This document shows, in pieces, positions 16,157 to 24,221 of a DNA stretch of 64,000 nt. Positions within the stretch are counted from its first letter, which is position 1, and the number at the start of each line of letters is the position of its first letter. A program made the translations under genes and the position numbers. The notes beneath the pieces are model-generated. The model worked only from the letters and a program-made list of their open reading frames with translations, searched no databases and had not been told where the DNA came from. The stretch is from Methylobacterium haplocladii (GTDB taxonomy: Bacteria > Pseudomonadota > Alphaproteobacteria > Rhizobiales > Beijerinckiaceae): positions 1 to 64,000 of the forward strand of contig NZ_BJZT01000043.1 in assembly GCF_007992175.1 (NCBI RefSeq). The letters run 5' to 3'.

Positions 16157-16816
16157 TTGTTCTCGACAGACGCCTGGGCACGCAATGCCCCGCTCTACGA
16201 AGCCGCCCGCACCCTGCCGTTCAACCGCGAGCTCGCCGCCGGCACGCTGCCGATGCCGGCCTTTCGGCATTACATGATCCAGGACGCCCATTACCTCGTC
16301 GCCTTCGCGCAGGCTCTGGCGCTCGCGGCCGCCAAGTCGGACGGCCCGGACGACGTGGTGCAGTTCACCGTCGCCGCGACGGCCGCCATCGCGGTGGAGC
16401 GGGGGCTGCACACCGACTTCTTCCGACGCTTCGGCGTGTCGGCGGACGAGGTTCGGGCGACCCCGCCGACGCCGGCCGCGCACCATTACATCTGCTTTCT
16501 GCTCGCCAGCGGCTTCCGCGAACCGCTCGCCGTGCACTTGGCAGCGATGCTGCCTTGCTTCTGGATGTACCGCGAGATCGGCCTCGACATTCATTCCCGC
16601 GCCGCCGCCGACAACCCCTACCGGGCCTGGATCGACACCTATGCCGGCCAGGAGTTTTCCGAGGCGGTGGACGCGATGATCGCGGTGACCGATCGGGTCG
16701 CGGCCGAGGCCGGTGCCCGGGAACGATCCGCGATGCACGCGAGCTTCACCCGAGCGGCGCAGCTCGAATGGATGTTCTGGGATTCGGCCTATTGCGAGGC
16801 GGGCTGGCCGGTGTGA
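16157..16816 (+). CDS. tenA: TenA-family aminopyrimidine aminohydrolase
   Basis: TenA (thiaminase II) hydrolyses aminopyrimidine breakdown products in thiamine salvage. The all-helical protein has 219 residues. Cys134 in MLPCFWMYREIG and Glu204 in AQLEWMFWDS match the catalytic Cys135 and Glu205 of the Bacillus enzyme in position. FRHYMIQDAHYL supplies the substrate-pocket Asp and Tyr. I chose TTG as the start because AAGGAG lies eight bases upstream and the length then equals that of the family. No TPP riboswitch is apparent upstream. Confidence 0.88.
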   Translation: MFSTDAWARNAPLYEAARTLPFNRELAAGTLPMPAFRHYMIQDAHYLVAFAQALALAAAKSDGPDDVVQFTVAATAAIAVERGLHTDFFRRFGVSADEVRATPPTPAAHHYICFLLASGFREPLAVHLAAMLPCFWMYREIGLDIHSRAAADNPYRAWIDTYAGQEFSEAVDAMIAVTDRVAAEAGARERSAMHASFTRAAQLEWMFWDSAYCEAGWPV

Positions 16817-16919
16817 ACCGAGGTGGATGACGCGCTGGCTCGGCGGCACGGAGCCAACGCAGCGGATGACCGGTTGGTGGAGCAGACTTGCGTTGTGCCA
16901 TCGGCGAGGAGGTCGCGCC

Positions 16920-17198
16920 ATGTCGAAGCGAAGCCGAGCGATGGTCCTGGTTCTGGTGACGACGATCGCGCTGCCTGCGGCGGCCTCGGCTCAGGGCGGC
17001 GGCGGCCCAGGCTGCACCAACCTTCCCCAATACAACCGCGCGCTGGGCGCCCTTCAGGGCATGACGAGCGCCTGCGACATGAGCGTCGAGCAGGCCCGCC
17101 GCATCGTCGCAGCACATGACGGCACCGCCGTCGCACCGCGGCAGGTCGCGCCGACGCCTCGCGTCCGGCACCATCGGGCGCGGCCCCCGCGTCAGTAG
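16920..17198 (+). CDS. small exported protein
   Basis: The 92-residue product starts MSKRSRAMVLVLVTTIALPA and ends its signal peptide at ASAQ. The mature part has two cysteines (PGCTNLPQYN and TSACDMSVEQ) and ends in a basic His/Arg/Pro tail. GAGGAGG lies seven bases before the ATG. No family is recognised. It follows tenA on the same strand after about 100 bases and overlaps the convergent next gene by seven bases. Confidence 0.6.
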   Translation: MSKRSRAMVLVLVTTIALPAAASAQGGGGPGCTNLPQYNRALGALQGMTSACDMSVEQARRIVAAHDGTAVAPRQVAPTPRVRHHRARPPRQ

Positions 17199-17677
17199 CG
17201 GGCGCGCAGGCCGTCCTGCAGCATGGCCGGGCAGCGCGCGTCGATCCGCGGCCCGATCACCACGTCGCCCTGGCGGGGCACGTTCACCGTGAGCGGCGCC
17301 GTGTCCTTGGTGCCGGGGAAGAAGCCCGGGCCGAGCTGGTCTTCGAAGAAGCCGGTGCCGATCTCGTAGTAGCAGCGGTCGATGATCGCCGTGTAGCTGA
17401 CGGAGCCGCGATAGACGGCGCCCGCGTCGGAGGCGCCGTAGCCCGGACGCCCGCAGACCAGGGCGAACTCCACCGAGCCGGGCTCGGAGAAGCGGATCGC
17501 CTGCGAACGGTGCGGCGGCACCGTCACCCAGGGGCCGCCGTCGCGGCGCACCAGCGCCGTCAGCGCCGACTTGTTGACAATGCTGCGCACGCACTCCGCC
17601 TGGGCCGGAGCGGCGGCGAGACCGGCGAGCATGCCGGCCGCGATGAACCCGATCGTCGTCGCTCTCACGCTCGTCAT
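17192..17677 (-). CDS. exported hypothetical protein
   Basis: The signal peptide is MTSVRATTIGFIAAGMLAGL and is cleaved after AQA. The mature domain has three or four cysteines (ECVRSIVNKS, LVCGRPGYG, DRCYYEIG, DARCPAM) likely paired in the periplasm. It is rich in beta-strand-like segments such as SVSYTAIIDRCYYEIG. I do not recognise the family. The start at this Met, 15 codons inside the open frame, gives a proper signal peptide. Confidence 0.65.
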   Translation of the reverse strand: MTSVRATTIGFIAAGMLAGLAAAPAQAECVRSIVNKSALTALVRRDGGPWVTVPPHRSQAIRFSEPGSVEFALVCGRPGYGASDAGAVYRGSVSYTAIIDRCYYEIGTGFFEDQLGPGFFPGTKDTAPLTVNVPRQGDVVIGPRIDARCPAMLQDGLRARY

Positions 17678-17859
17678 CCCTACAGCGCCAATTCTTTCCG
17701 GTCCCGGCAGAGGAGGTAGCATGAACGCGGGACTGCAGAAATGATCGGAAGGCCACGGTCAAGAGACGATGCAACCGGTAGCGCCGGCTTGATCGTCGAT
17801 GGTCAATCGCGCGACAGGGTCATCCCGAGACCGCCCGACCACCATCGAGGAATGCCGCG

Positions 17860-18678
17860 ATGAGCGCCCCCGATCCCACCCCGACCGACGAACTTCAGTT
17901 CGCCACCGACGCGATGGGCATCGCCCGGATCACGCTCAACCGGCCGCAGGCCCGCAACGCGCTAACCTTCGCCATGTACGAGGGCCTGATCACGCTGTGC
18001 CGGCGGATCGAGGAGGACCGGTCGATCAGGGCGCTGATCATCACGGGTGCGGGCGAGAAAGCCTTTGCGGCCGGCACCGACATCGTGCAGTTCCGCAGTT
18101 TCGAGACTGCCGAAGACGCGCTGGGCTACGAGCGCTTCATGGACCGGGTGCTCGGTACGCTTGAGCGCCTGCGCGTCCCGACCATCGCGGCCGTCGCCGG
18201 GGCCTGCACGGGAGGCGGCGCGGCCATCGCGGCCGCCTGCGACATGCGCATCGCCACCCGCGACGCGCGCTTCGGATTCCCGATCGCGCGGACGCTCGGA
18301 AACTGCCTGTCGATGGGCAACCTCAAGCGGCTGTCGGCGCTGATCGGAGCCCCGCGCGTCAAGGACATCCTGTTCACCGCCCGCCTCGTCGGCGCGGAGG
18401 AGGCGCTCGCCATCGGCCTCGCTAACGAGGTGGTGGCGGATGCCGCCGCGCTCGCCCAGCGCGCGACGGATCTCGCGAGCCTGCTCGCCGGTCATGCCCC
18501 CCTCACCCTTCAGGCGACCAAGGAAGGCCTGCGGCGCCTCGCCGAGGAAGCGCAGGCCACCGAGGGCGAAGCCCGGCCCGGCGACGATCTCATCCTGATG
18601 GCCTACATGAGCCGCGATTTTCGCGAGGGCATGGAGGCGTTCCTGGCCAAGCGGAAGCCGCAATGGGAAGGGCGCTGA
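17860..18678 (+). CDS. crotonase-fold protein lacking hydratase glutamates
   Basis: This is an enoyl-CoA hydratase/isomerase superfamily protein of 272 residues. The CoA-binding segment ITGAGEKAFAAGTDI and the oxyanion-hole region GACTGGGAAIAAACDMRIA are clear. In true hydratases a Glu occurs in GGGxELA and a second in FGxPE. Here these read GGGAAIA and FGFPIARTLGN, so both are missing. A hydratase reaction is therefore unlikely. Isomerase, thioesterase or decarboxylase activity is possible. GAGGAA precedes the ATG. It stands alone and nothing indicates a pathway. Confidence 0.85.
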   Translation: MSAPDPTPTDELQFATDAMGIARITLNRPQARNALTFAMYEGLITLCRRIEEDRSIRALIITGAGEKAFAAGTDIVQFRSFETAEDALGYERFMDRVLGTLERLRVPTIAAVAGACTGGGAAIAAACDMRIATRDARFGFPIARTLGNCLSMGNLKRLSALIGAPRVKDILFTARLVGAEEALAIGLANEVVADAAALAQRATDLASLLAGHAPLTLQATKEGLRRLAEEAQATEGEARPGDDLILMAYMSRDFREGMEAFLAKRKPQWEGR

Positions 18679-19044
18679 GCTGCAGGAAGCGGAGGCAGAG
18701 CCGAAGCGCGTTTGTGAGACATCGGCGCGCCGCCCTCGCCAACGGCGGCTGACTCGCGCTGCCGACATCACAGGTCGCACCTGGCTGACTTCGGCACCGG
18801 GGATCGGATCTCGGGTAAGCCCAAGGTCCATGGTAGCCCGCAACCCTATCTGGGAAGAAAGGAGACGCGCACCGGCGACGTTATGAGATGACCGTACCCC
18901 GGCGGCCGCAACAGCAGCACCAACCAACGAATGCAGACGGTCGGGTCGGCTGGCCGTTCGGCTGGCGTCGGCCTCCATCCGCTCATGCTTGCCGTGGACG
19001 AGCCGGTTATGACCACGTCCAGCCGGCAGCTTGGCTCAGGGCAG
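18679..19044. other. intergenic, no gene seen
   Basis: The 366 bases between the crotonase-fold gene and the convergent GntR gene hold no frame with convincing codon use on either strand. I also see no clear repeat or terminator with a T-tract. Confidence 0.55.
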
Positions 19045-19740
19045 TCAGACCGCCAAGTCGGCGACGTCCAACAACTCACCGTAGGTTGCAGCAATCACCG
19101 GCTTCTTGGCTCGGATGTGCTCGCGCATCAATTTGGCGAGGCCTTCGCCGTCCCGGGCTTGAAGCCTTGGGATCATACCCTCGTGCTCCTCTACGGCCCG
19201 AGCCCACTGCTCGTCGGTCTGGTGTGCGCGGTAGCGGGAGCGCTGGGTGCGGCCGGAAAGGCCGGCATAGATCGACTGCAGCGTCGCGTTGCGGCTCGCC
19301 TGCATGATATCTTCGTGGATCTCGCGGTTGAGGCGAAAGTATTCGGCCTCCTCCCGCGCCGTCCAGGCTGAGACCATGGCAGCGTGCTTCGCCTCGATCG
19401 CGGCGATCTCCGCATCGGTGATCGTCCGGCAGGCGAGATCGCAGGCGGTCGCCTCCAGCCCGGCGATCACCTCGATCATCTCCTCGATCTCCGTCTGCGA
19501 GATGCTGGCGACGCGGGCTCCCCGGTTCGGCAGCAGCTCCAGCAGGCCTTCGGTCGCGAGGATCTTGATCGCCTCGCGGAGCGGCGTGCGCGAGATGCCG
19601 AAGCGCTCGGTCAGCTCGCTCTCGTTGACGCGCGCCTTCGGCTCCATCTCACCGCTGTGGATGAGTTCGCGCATGCGGTCGGCCACCTCGTCGTGCAGGT
19701 AGCGCCGGTTGATGCCGATGCCGGGCTCGATCTTGTTCAT
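19045..19740 (-). CDS. GntR-family regulator, FCD type
   Basis: This 231-residue repressor or activator has an N-terminal winged helix. DEVADRMRELIHSGEM is followed by the recognition helix in LTERFGISRTPLREAIKILA and the wing LLELLPNRGARVA. The C-terminal FCD helical ligand domain runs from about residue 85 to 215 and includes FRLNREIHEDIMQASRN and the metal-site histidines of EEHEGMI and MREHI. FCD regulators sense organic acids. No obvious target operon adjoins it, as both neighbours are unrelated. Confidence 0.93.
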   Translation of the reverse strand: MNKIEPGIGINRRYLHDEVADRMRELIHSGEMEPKARVNESELTERFGISRTPLREAIKILATEGLLELLPNRGARVASISQTEIEEMIEVIAGLEATACDLACRTITDAEIAAIEAKHAAMVSAWTAREEAEYFRLNREIHEDIMQASRNATLQSIYAGLSGRTQRSRYRAHQTDEQWARAVEEHEGMIPRLQARDGEGLAKLMREHIRAKKPVIAATYGELLDVADLAV

Positions 19741-19885
19741 AGGCCCATAAGAGTTTGGCGGGTTTCTCGAAAATCGCCTTCTCGGGGCGATTCTAGGCTT
19801 GGCCCCGATGCGTGTCGAGGCAACTACCCGTGATTGCGTCCTGCGACCACATGAAAAGTCGCAGTGAGCCTCGCCGATGGGAACC

Positions 19886-20170
19886 CTAGCGGCCGAGCAG
19901 GGAATTCAGGGTCGAGCGGTCGATCCCGTTACCCGCGCCGTTCAGAGCGTCGAGACCACCCCCGACGCCGCCGCCTCCCGCCCCGCCGCCCCCGAGCACG
20001 CCCAGCGACTGCTCGATCTTGTCGACGCAGACCTGCTGGCAGATCGGCTCCACCATCGCCTGCGGCTGGCAGATCGGCACCGCCTTGCCGCGCACGCACG
20101 TGCACATGCACTCGGCGGAGGCGAAGCTCGGCAGCAGGACGAGAACGAGGCCGGCCAGGATGCGTCGCAT
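19886..20170 (-). CDS. small exported Cys/Gly-rich protein
   Basis: The 94-residue protein starts MRRILAGLVLVLLPSFASAE, a clear signal peptide. The mature chain opens with CMCTCVRGKAVPICQPQAM and contains further cysteines (PICQQVC). It then has a Gly-rich linker of about 20 residues and an SLLGR tail. The cysteine spacing suggests disulfides or metal binding in the periplasm. No family is recognised. It lies 184 bases downstream of jetB on the same strand but is unlikely to belong to that system. Confidence 0.65.
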   Translation of the reverse strand: MRRILAGLVLVLLPSFASAECMCTCVRGKAVPICQPQAMVEPICQQVCVDKIEQSLGVLGGGGAGGGGVGGGLDALNGAGNGIDRSTLNSLLGR

Positions 20171-20354
20171 GGGATGAGCCCGTTCGTCGGTTGCCCGGTA
20201 GGATAGCCTGGATCGGTCGTCAGCCGTGGTGCGCTCGGGCAACACCTCGAACCGCGATCGGACGCCGCGCCGGAAGGCCGAAGCCTCGTGGGACATGATG
20301 TCGGAATTCGGGATCGGGCGGCGATGATCGTTCGCAGCCGGAATGCGCGCTGGA

Positions 20355-20990
20355 TCACGCCTCCGCGTCGCCGGCGGAGGCGGCCCAGGCCTGGACCTGA
20401 TCCATCCAGGCATCCGGCGACAGCACGGCGATGCCGGGCAGGACCATCAGCGGCGTGACGCGCTCGGTGCGGTCGCGTTCGCCCAGCCGCACGGCGCCCT
20501 TGCGGGCGAACAGGCGGAGGATGTCGACGAGGCGCGTCTCCTCGGGCGGATCGCAGCGGGCGGCGGTGCGTATCGACTCGGCGATGTCGTCGGTCGTGCA
20601 TTCGACCACGCCGTCGGTGGTGACGCGATGGTCCCTCAGCCCCTCCTCGTAGGCGAGCCGGAGGGCCAGCAGAACCAGGGTCTCGTCCTTGCGCAGGCGT
20701 TCCGCGGCAGCGTCGTGCCGCGCCCCTTCCGACGGTACGCGCAAGAACACCATCTGATCGCGGTGCGAGACCTCGAAGACGTAGCCGAGACAGGCGAAGT
20801 AATCGCGGAAGAACGGCGCGTAGTGCCGCGCGATCTCGTACGACCGGCCGATGCCCGGCGTGTCCGCGTAGATCACCTGGACCTTGATGAGCACCTGAAG
20901 CGCCCGTGTCAGGTCTTCCTCGCTCGGCGCCCGTGTACTGGACGGCGGCGGTTCGTCGCCGTCGACGATGGCGCGGAACGGCTCAAACAT
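20355..20990 (-). CDS. JetB/MukE-like winged-helix protein
   Basis: This 211-residue protein begins with short acidic helices. It contains ALQVLIKVQVIYADTPG and the diagnostic AERLRKDETLVLLALRLAYE followed by EGLRD. This is the sequence pattern of MukE and of JetB (DUF4194-like) subunits that bind the kleisin in condensin-type defence complexes. A winged-helix domain with TRLVDILRLFARKGAVRLG follows. It overlaps the end of the JetA-like gene by eight bases, so translation is coupled. The expected SMC-like jetC and the nuclease jetD do not follow. Confidence 0.7.
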   Translation of the reverse strand: MFEPFRAIVDGDEPPPSSTRAPSEEDLTRALQVLIKVQVIYADTPGIGRSYEIARHYAPFFRDYFACLGYVFEVSHRDQMVFLRVPSEGARHDAAAERLRKDETLVLLALRLAYEEGLRDHRVTTDGVVECTTDDIAESIRTAARCDPPEETRLVDILRLFARKGAVRLGERDRTERVTPLMVLPGIAVLSPDAWMDQVQAWAASAGDAEA

Positions 20991-22362
20991 GCTGCGCCCG
21001 TTCGACCGCGAAATCCGGGCAGTCGAGCCAGCCGTTGGTGATCCGGCCCTCGACTCGCGACAGGCGGTAGCGTCCAGCCAGTGCCCCGTCGAAGAGCACG
21101 TCGATCTCGCGGAGCCGCTGGAAGATCACGAAGGCGTCGACGTCCGAGATCCGGATCCCCGAGCCGCGGATGGGACGGCCCTCGGCGAGCAGGCGGTCCA
21201 GAAACGCCGATATGGATTCGGGCGTGACCGTCGTGCGGCGGCGGAACTCGTCCTTCGCCTCGACGAAGGCGTCGATGGCCGGATCGCCCGTCGCATCCGG
21301 CAGCGGCTCGGTGACGATGGCGCGCCGCTTCATCCGCGGGGCGTAGAGATGCGGCGGCCCGAGGGGCATCCGACCCGACAGGATCGGCGGCGGCGGTGCC
21401 GTCGCGACACCCGCGACCGATCCGACGGCGCGCAGGGCCGCTGCCGTGCGCTCGATCCGGGCGGAATCCCGATTGCCCTCGTAACGCACGGCGGCGGCGA
21501 TGCGGCGCTCCATGCGCGCGACGATGTCGGAGACCACGTCGAGATGCCGGTCGAGTCCCTCGAAGATCGCCAGGATTTCGGTGAGTTCGCCGCGCACGGT
21601 CCGCTCGGCCGCATCGAGCCCCGCGGCCCTGCCCTCGCGCCAGGCTCCCTCCGCCAGCGCCCTCACTGTCAGCGGATCGCGCAGCGCCCGCCCCGCCTCG
21701 CGGACGATTCCGGAGCGGAAGCGGAACGGGTTGAAGCGGGTGTGCAGGGTCCGGTAGTCGCTGACGAGATGCCGTTCGACGAACTCTTCGAAGTACAGGC
21801 GAAACGCCGCCCGCAGGTCGTCCTCGGCGAGAATACGTTCCTCGATCTTGCGCATCGAGCCGGCGAGGCCACGCAAATGGCCCAGGAAGTCGCGGGCCGC
21901 CTTCGCTGCGTTGCTCAATGCCTCCGAGCGTTCGGCTGGGTTCGCCGTAGCGCTCTCCAGCGCACCCAGCACGTCGAGCACCGCGCCGCCATAGGAGCGG
22001 GTCTCGCCGCGATCGAGCCGGGCGAGCTCCTCGAGCAGGAGCCGCGCCTGTGGATCGAGATCGACCACCGGCACGTAGCGCTCGCGCCGCTCCACCAGCC
22101 ATCCGGCATCGAGGAAGCGCCGGTAGACCGCCGAGCGCCGCTCCACCGGATCGACCGGCGTGGTCTCGTCGTCGGCGATCTCGCCTTGCGTCCAGCCGGC
22201 GCAGAAATCGCCGATCGCCGCCAGGAACTCGCTCTTGCGCAGCGGCTCCATGGTGTCGCCGAACAGCTTTTCGCGGACGTGCAGCAGCAAGGCCGCGTTG
22301 AAGGCCCGGCTCGGCGAGGCCAGCGGCTTGAACAGGTCGTGTGAGAGGTGGCTGAAGAGCAT
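20983..22362 (-). CDS. JetA/MukF-like kleisin of a Wadjet-type system
   Basis: The 459-residue protein starts MLFSHLSHDLFKPLASPSRA, the conserved N terminus of Wadjet JetA proteins (the type III-like family). An N-terminal winged-helix region follows, then long helices (LRGLAGSMRKIEERILAEDD, EILAIFEGLDRHLDVVSDIV). A C-terminal winged-helix segment begins near EAKDEFRRRTTVTPESISAF. JetA acts as the kleisin that joins JetB to the JetC motor, and the complex with nuclease JetD cleaves plasmid DNA. The start at this ATG is chosen over an upstream TTG because of this conserved N terminus. No jetC or jetD is present on either side. Confidence 0.75.
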   Translation of the reverse strand: MLFSHLSHDLFKPLASPSRAFNAALLLHVREKLFGDTMEPLRKSEFLAAIGDFCAGWTQGEIADDETTPVDPVERRSAVYRRFLDAGWLVERRERYVPVVDLDPQARLLLEELARLDRGETRSYGGAVLDVLGALESATANPAERSEALSNAAKAARDFLGHLRGLAGSMRKIEERILAEDDLRAAFRLYFEEFVERHLVSDYRTLHTRFNPFRFRSGIVREAGRALRDPLTVRALAEGAWREGRAAGLDAAERTVRGELTEILAIFEGLDRHLDVVSDIVARMERRIAAAVRYEGNRDSARIERTAAALRAVGSVAGVATAPPPPILSGRMPLGPPHLYAPRMKRRAIVTEPLPDATGDPAIDAFVEAKDEFRRRTTVTPESISAFLDRLLAEGRPIRGSGIRISDVDAFVIFQRLREIDVLFDGALAGRYRLSRVEGRITNGWLDCPDFAVERAQHV

Positions 22363-22496
22363 CGGTGTGACCGGACGCGAGGACAAGCCCGGGCGCGCTG
22401 GCGGGTCAAGGGAGCGAGGTCGGGCCGGACTGCCTTTTCCGATGCATCGGACGCCGCGGCGAGCCGTTATCCCCCGTTGAAGCAGCGGAGCGCGCC

Positions 22497-23171
22497 ATGC
22501 GGATCGAGACCGTCTTCCTGTTCGATCTCGACGGGACGCTCGTCGACAGCGTCTACCAGCACGTGCTGGCCTGGAAGGAGGCGCTCGACGCTGAGGGTAT
22601 TCCGCTCTCGGTCTGGCGCATCCACCGCAAGATCGGGATGAGCGGCGGCCTGTTCACCAACCAGCTCCTGCGCGAGACTGACCTCGACATGACCCCGGAG
22701 CGCGTCGACCGGCTGCGGCGCCTGCACATGGAGGCGTATGGCCGCCTGTCGCCGGGCGTCGTGCCACTGCCCGGGGCGAAGGCACTCCTGGCGACGCTCA
22801 CCGACAGCGGCATTCCGTGGGCCATCGCCACCAGCGGTCGGATGGAGACGGCCGGCCACAACCTCGTCGCCCTCGGGGTCGACCCCGAAAAGGTCCCGGT
22901 GGTGACGCGCGACATGGTGAAGTACGCCAAGCCTGATCCCGACCTTTTCCTCGCGGCCGCCGAGCGCCTCGGCAAGCCGATCGAGCATTGCGTCATCGTC
23001 GGGGACTCGATCTGGGACATGCTCGCCGCCCGCCGTTGCCGCGGTCTCGGCGTGGGCCTGCTCTCGGGCGGCTACGGTACGGACGAGCTCGAACGCTCCG
23101 GCGCGGTCCGCGTCTACGACGACCCGGCCGACCTGCTCGAGCATCTCGACGAGGTCGGCGGGCGGCGCTGA
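22497..23171 (+). CDS. HAD hydrolase, phosphoglycolate phosphatase-like
   Basis: This 224-residue HAD phosphatase has motif I VFLFDLDGTLVDS, motif II AIATSGRMETA and motif III with the lysine of KYAKPDPDLFLAAAERL. Motif IV is CVIVGDSIWDMLAARRC. A small helical cap occupies residues 20-90. Substrates in this subfamily range from phosphoglycolate to sugar and nucleotide phosphates, and the sequence does not discriminate. It is divergent from the jetA-like gene. Confidence 0.88.
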   Translation: MRIETVFLFDLDGTLVDSVYQHVLAWKEALDAEGIPLSVWRIHRKIGMSGGLFTNQLLRETDLDMTPERVDRLRRLHMEAYGRLSPGVVPLPGAKALLATLTDSGIPWAIATSGRMETAGHNLVALGVDPEKVPVVTRDMVKYAKPDPDLFLAAAERLGKPIEHCVIVGDSIWDMLAARRCRGLGVGLLSGGYGTDELERSGAVRVYDDPADLLEHLDEVGGRR

Positions 23172-23271
23172 TGGGTGCGGCGGGACGTCGCCGATTCGGA
23201 TTGAACCCATCGCGGCGCACCTCGTTGGCTCCTCATGTGACCCCTTGCGGGTCGATCGAATGGAGCCTGTT

Positions 23272-23571
23272 TTGAAGAGAATCGCAGTCATGACCGCCGC
23301 GGCCCTGATCGGTGCCGGATCGCTTGCCACCACGGGCGCCGAAGCGCGTGGACGCGGCGGCGCAATCGCAGCCGGCGTCGTCGGAGGCCTCGCTGTCGGC
23401 GCACTTGCGGCCGGGGCGGCGAATTCCCGTTATGGGAACGGATACGGCCGGTCGGCCTATGGGTACGACGACGGTTATCGTGGTGGATATCGTGGCGCCG
23501 GCTATGGTTACGAGGGTCAGCGTTACCGCCGGCCGGCTTATGGCTACGACACCTACGACAACGGCTACTGA
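23272..23571 (+). CDS. Gly/Tyr-rich exported protein, copy 1
   Basis: The TTG start, with GGAG seven bases upstream, gives LKRIAVMTAAALIGAGSLAT as the signal peptide, aligned with that of the next gene. The mature part begins EARGRGGAIAAGVVGGLAVG and ends in a tail rich in YG, GY and DDGY units. It is a paralogue of the following gene, so the pair arose by tandem duplication. Such low-complexity exported proteins are common in Methylobacterium and of unknown role. The domain order suggests a short glycine-zipper followed by a disordered tail. Confidence 0.7.
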   Translation: MKRIAVMTAAALIGAGSLATTGAEARGRGGAIAAGVVGGLAVGALAAGAANSRYGNGYGRSAYGYDDGYRGGYRGAGYGYEGQRYRRPAYGYDTYDNGY

Positions 23572-23598
23572 GCCCCTGGCGAACTTTGCATCGGAAGC

Positions 23599-23626
23599 GG
23601 TCGTGCCCCCCGGGCGCGGCCGTTTT
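23599..23626 (+). terminator. terminator after Gly/Tyr-rich copy 1
   Basis: GGTCGTGCCC pairs over ten bases, with two G-U pairs, to GGGCGCGGCC across a three-base loop. GTTTT follows directly. It stands 28 bases after the stop codon and separates the two paralogues into different transcripts. Confidence 0.7.
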
Positions 23627-23744
23627 CGTATGTGGACCGGCCTAGGACGCATGCGGCGCGTGAACCCTCGACGGGATTGCGTCGTTAGAGGCCATCGGAT
23701 CGCACGGCACGTGCCAGCGATCTCAAGGATTGAGGAGCAGTTCC

Positions 23745-24128
23745 ATGAAGACGATCGCGGTTCTCTCCGCAGCAGCGGTGCTCGGCGTCGGCGCCCTGAC
23801 GTCGACGGGCGCGGAAGCGCGCTGGCGCGGCGGTGGCGGGGCCGTCGCGGCCGGCGTGGTCGGCGGCCTCGCGGCGGGTGCGCTGCTCGGCGCAGCCACC
23901 TCCGGCTATGGCTATGGCTACGGCGGTTACGGTTACGCCCGTCCGGCCTACGGCTATGACGGCTACGACGACGGGTATGCCGGCGGCTACCGCAGCGTCG
24001 GCTACGACGACGGCTATTACGCCCCGCGTTACCGCACCCGCCGCGTGGTCCGCGAGACCTACGACTATGCCCCCGGCGGCTATTCCTGGGGCGGCCCGAG
24101 CTATGGCGGCTACGATTACGACGATTGA
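23745..24128 (+). CDS. Gly/Tyr-rich exported protein, copy 2
   Basis: The 127-residue product starts MKTIAVLSAAAVLGVGALTS, a signal peptide cleaved before EARWRG. It is followed by GAVAAGVVGGLAAGALLG and a long tail of GYGYGGYGYARPAYGYDGYD type. GAGGAGC lies eight bases before the ATG. The first 50 residues match copy 1 closely, while the tail has expanded and carries an RRVVRETYDYAPGGY insert. Its role is unknown; an envelope or surface function is a guess. Confidence 0.75.
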   Translation: MKTIAVLSAAAVLGVGALTSTGAEARWRGGGGAVAAGVVGGLAAGALLGAATSGYGYGYGGYGYARPAYGYDGYDDGYAGGYRSVGYDDGYYAPRYRTRRVVRETYDYAPGGYSWGGPSYGGYDYDD

Positions 24129-24154
24129 GTTCGACTGGCTTCGGGCATCGTGAC

Positions 24155-24190
24155 GAACGGCGGCCGCGCCATCAGGTGCGGCCGTTCTTG
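24155..24190 (+). terminator. terminator after Gly/Tyr-rich copy 2
   Basis: GGCCGC (24162-24167) pairs with GCGGCC (24178-24183) around a ten-base loop. Flanking GAAC and GTTC can extend the stem, and TTCTTG follows. The T-tract is interrupted, so this is weaker than the terminator of copy 1. Confidence 0.45.
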
Positions 24191-24221
24191 TGCGAACCGG
24201 TCCGCGGCGACGGCGGTGGCT

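Noticed and set aside
18846..19307. Open frames in the gap before the GntR gene
   Set aside because: They overlap the GntR coding region or have no codon signal or family match.
20171..20354. Remnant of jetC after jetB
   Set aside because: The 184 bases show no SMC-like fragment in any frame, so I do not claim a pseudogene.
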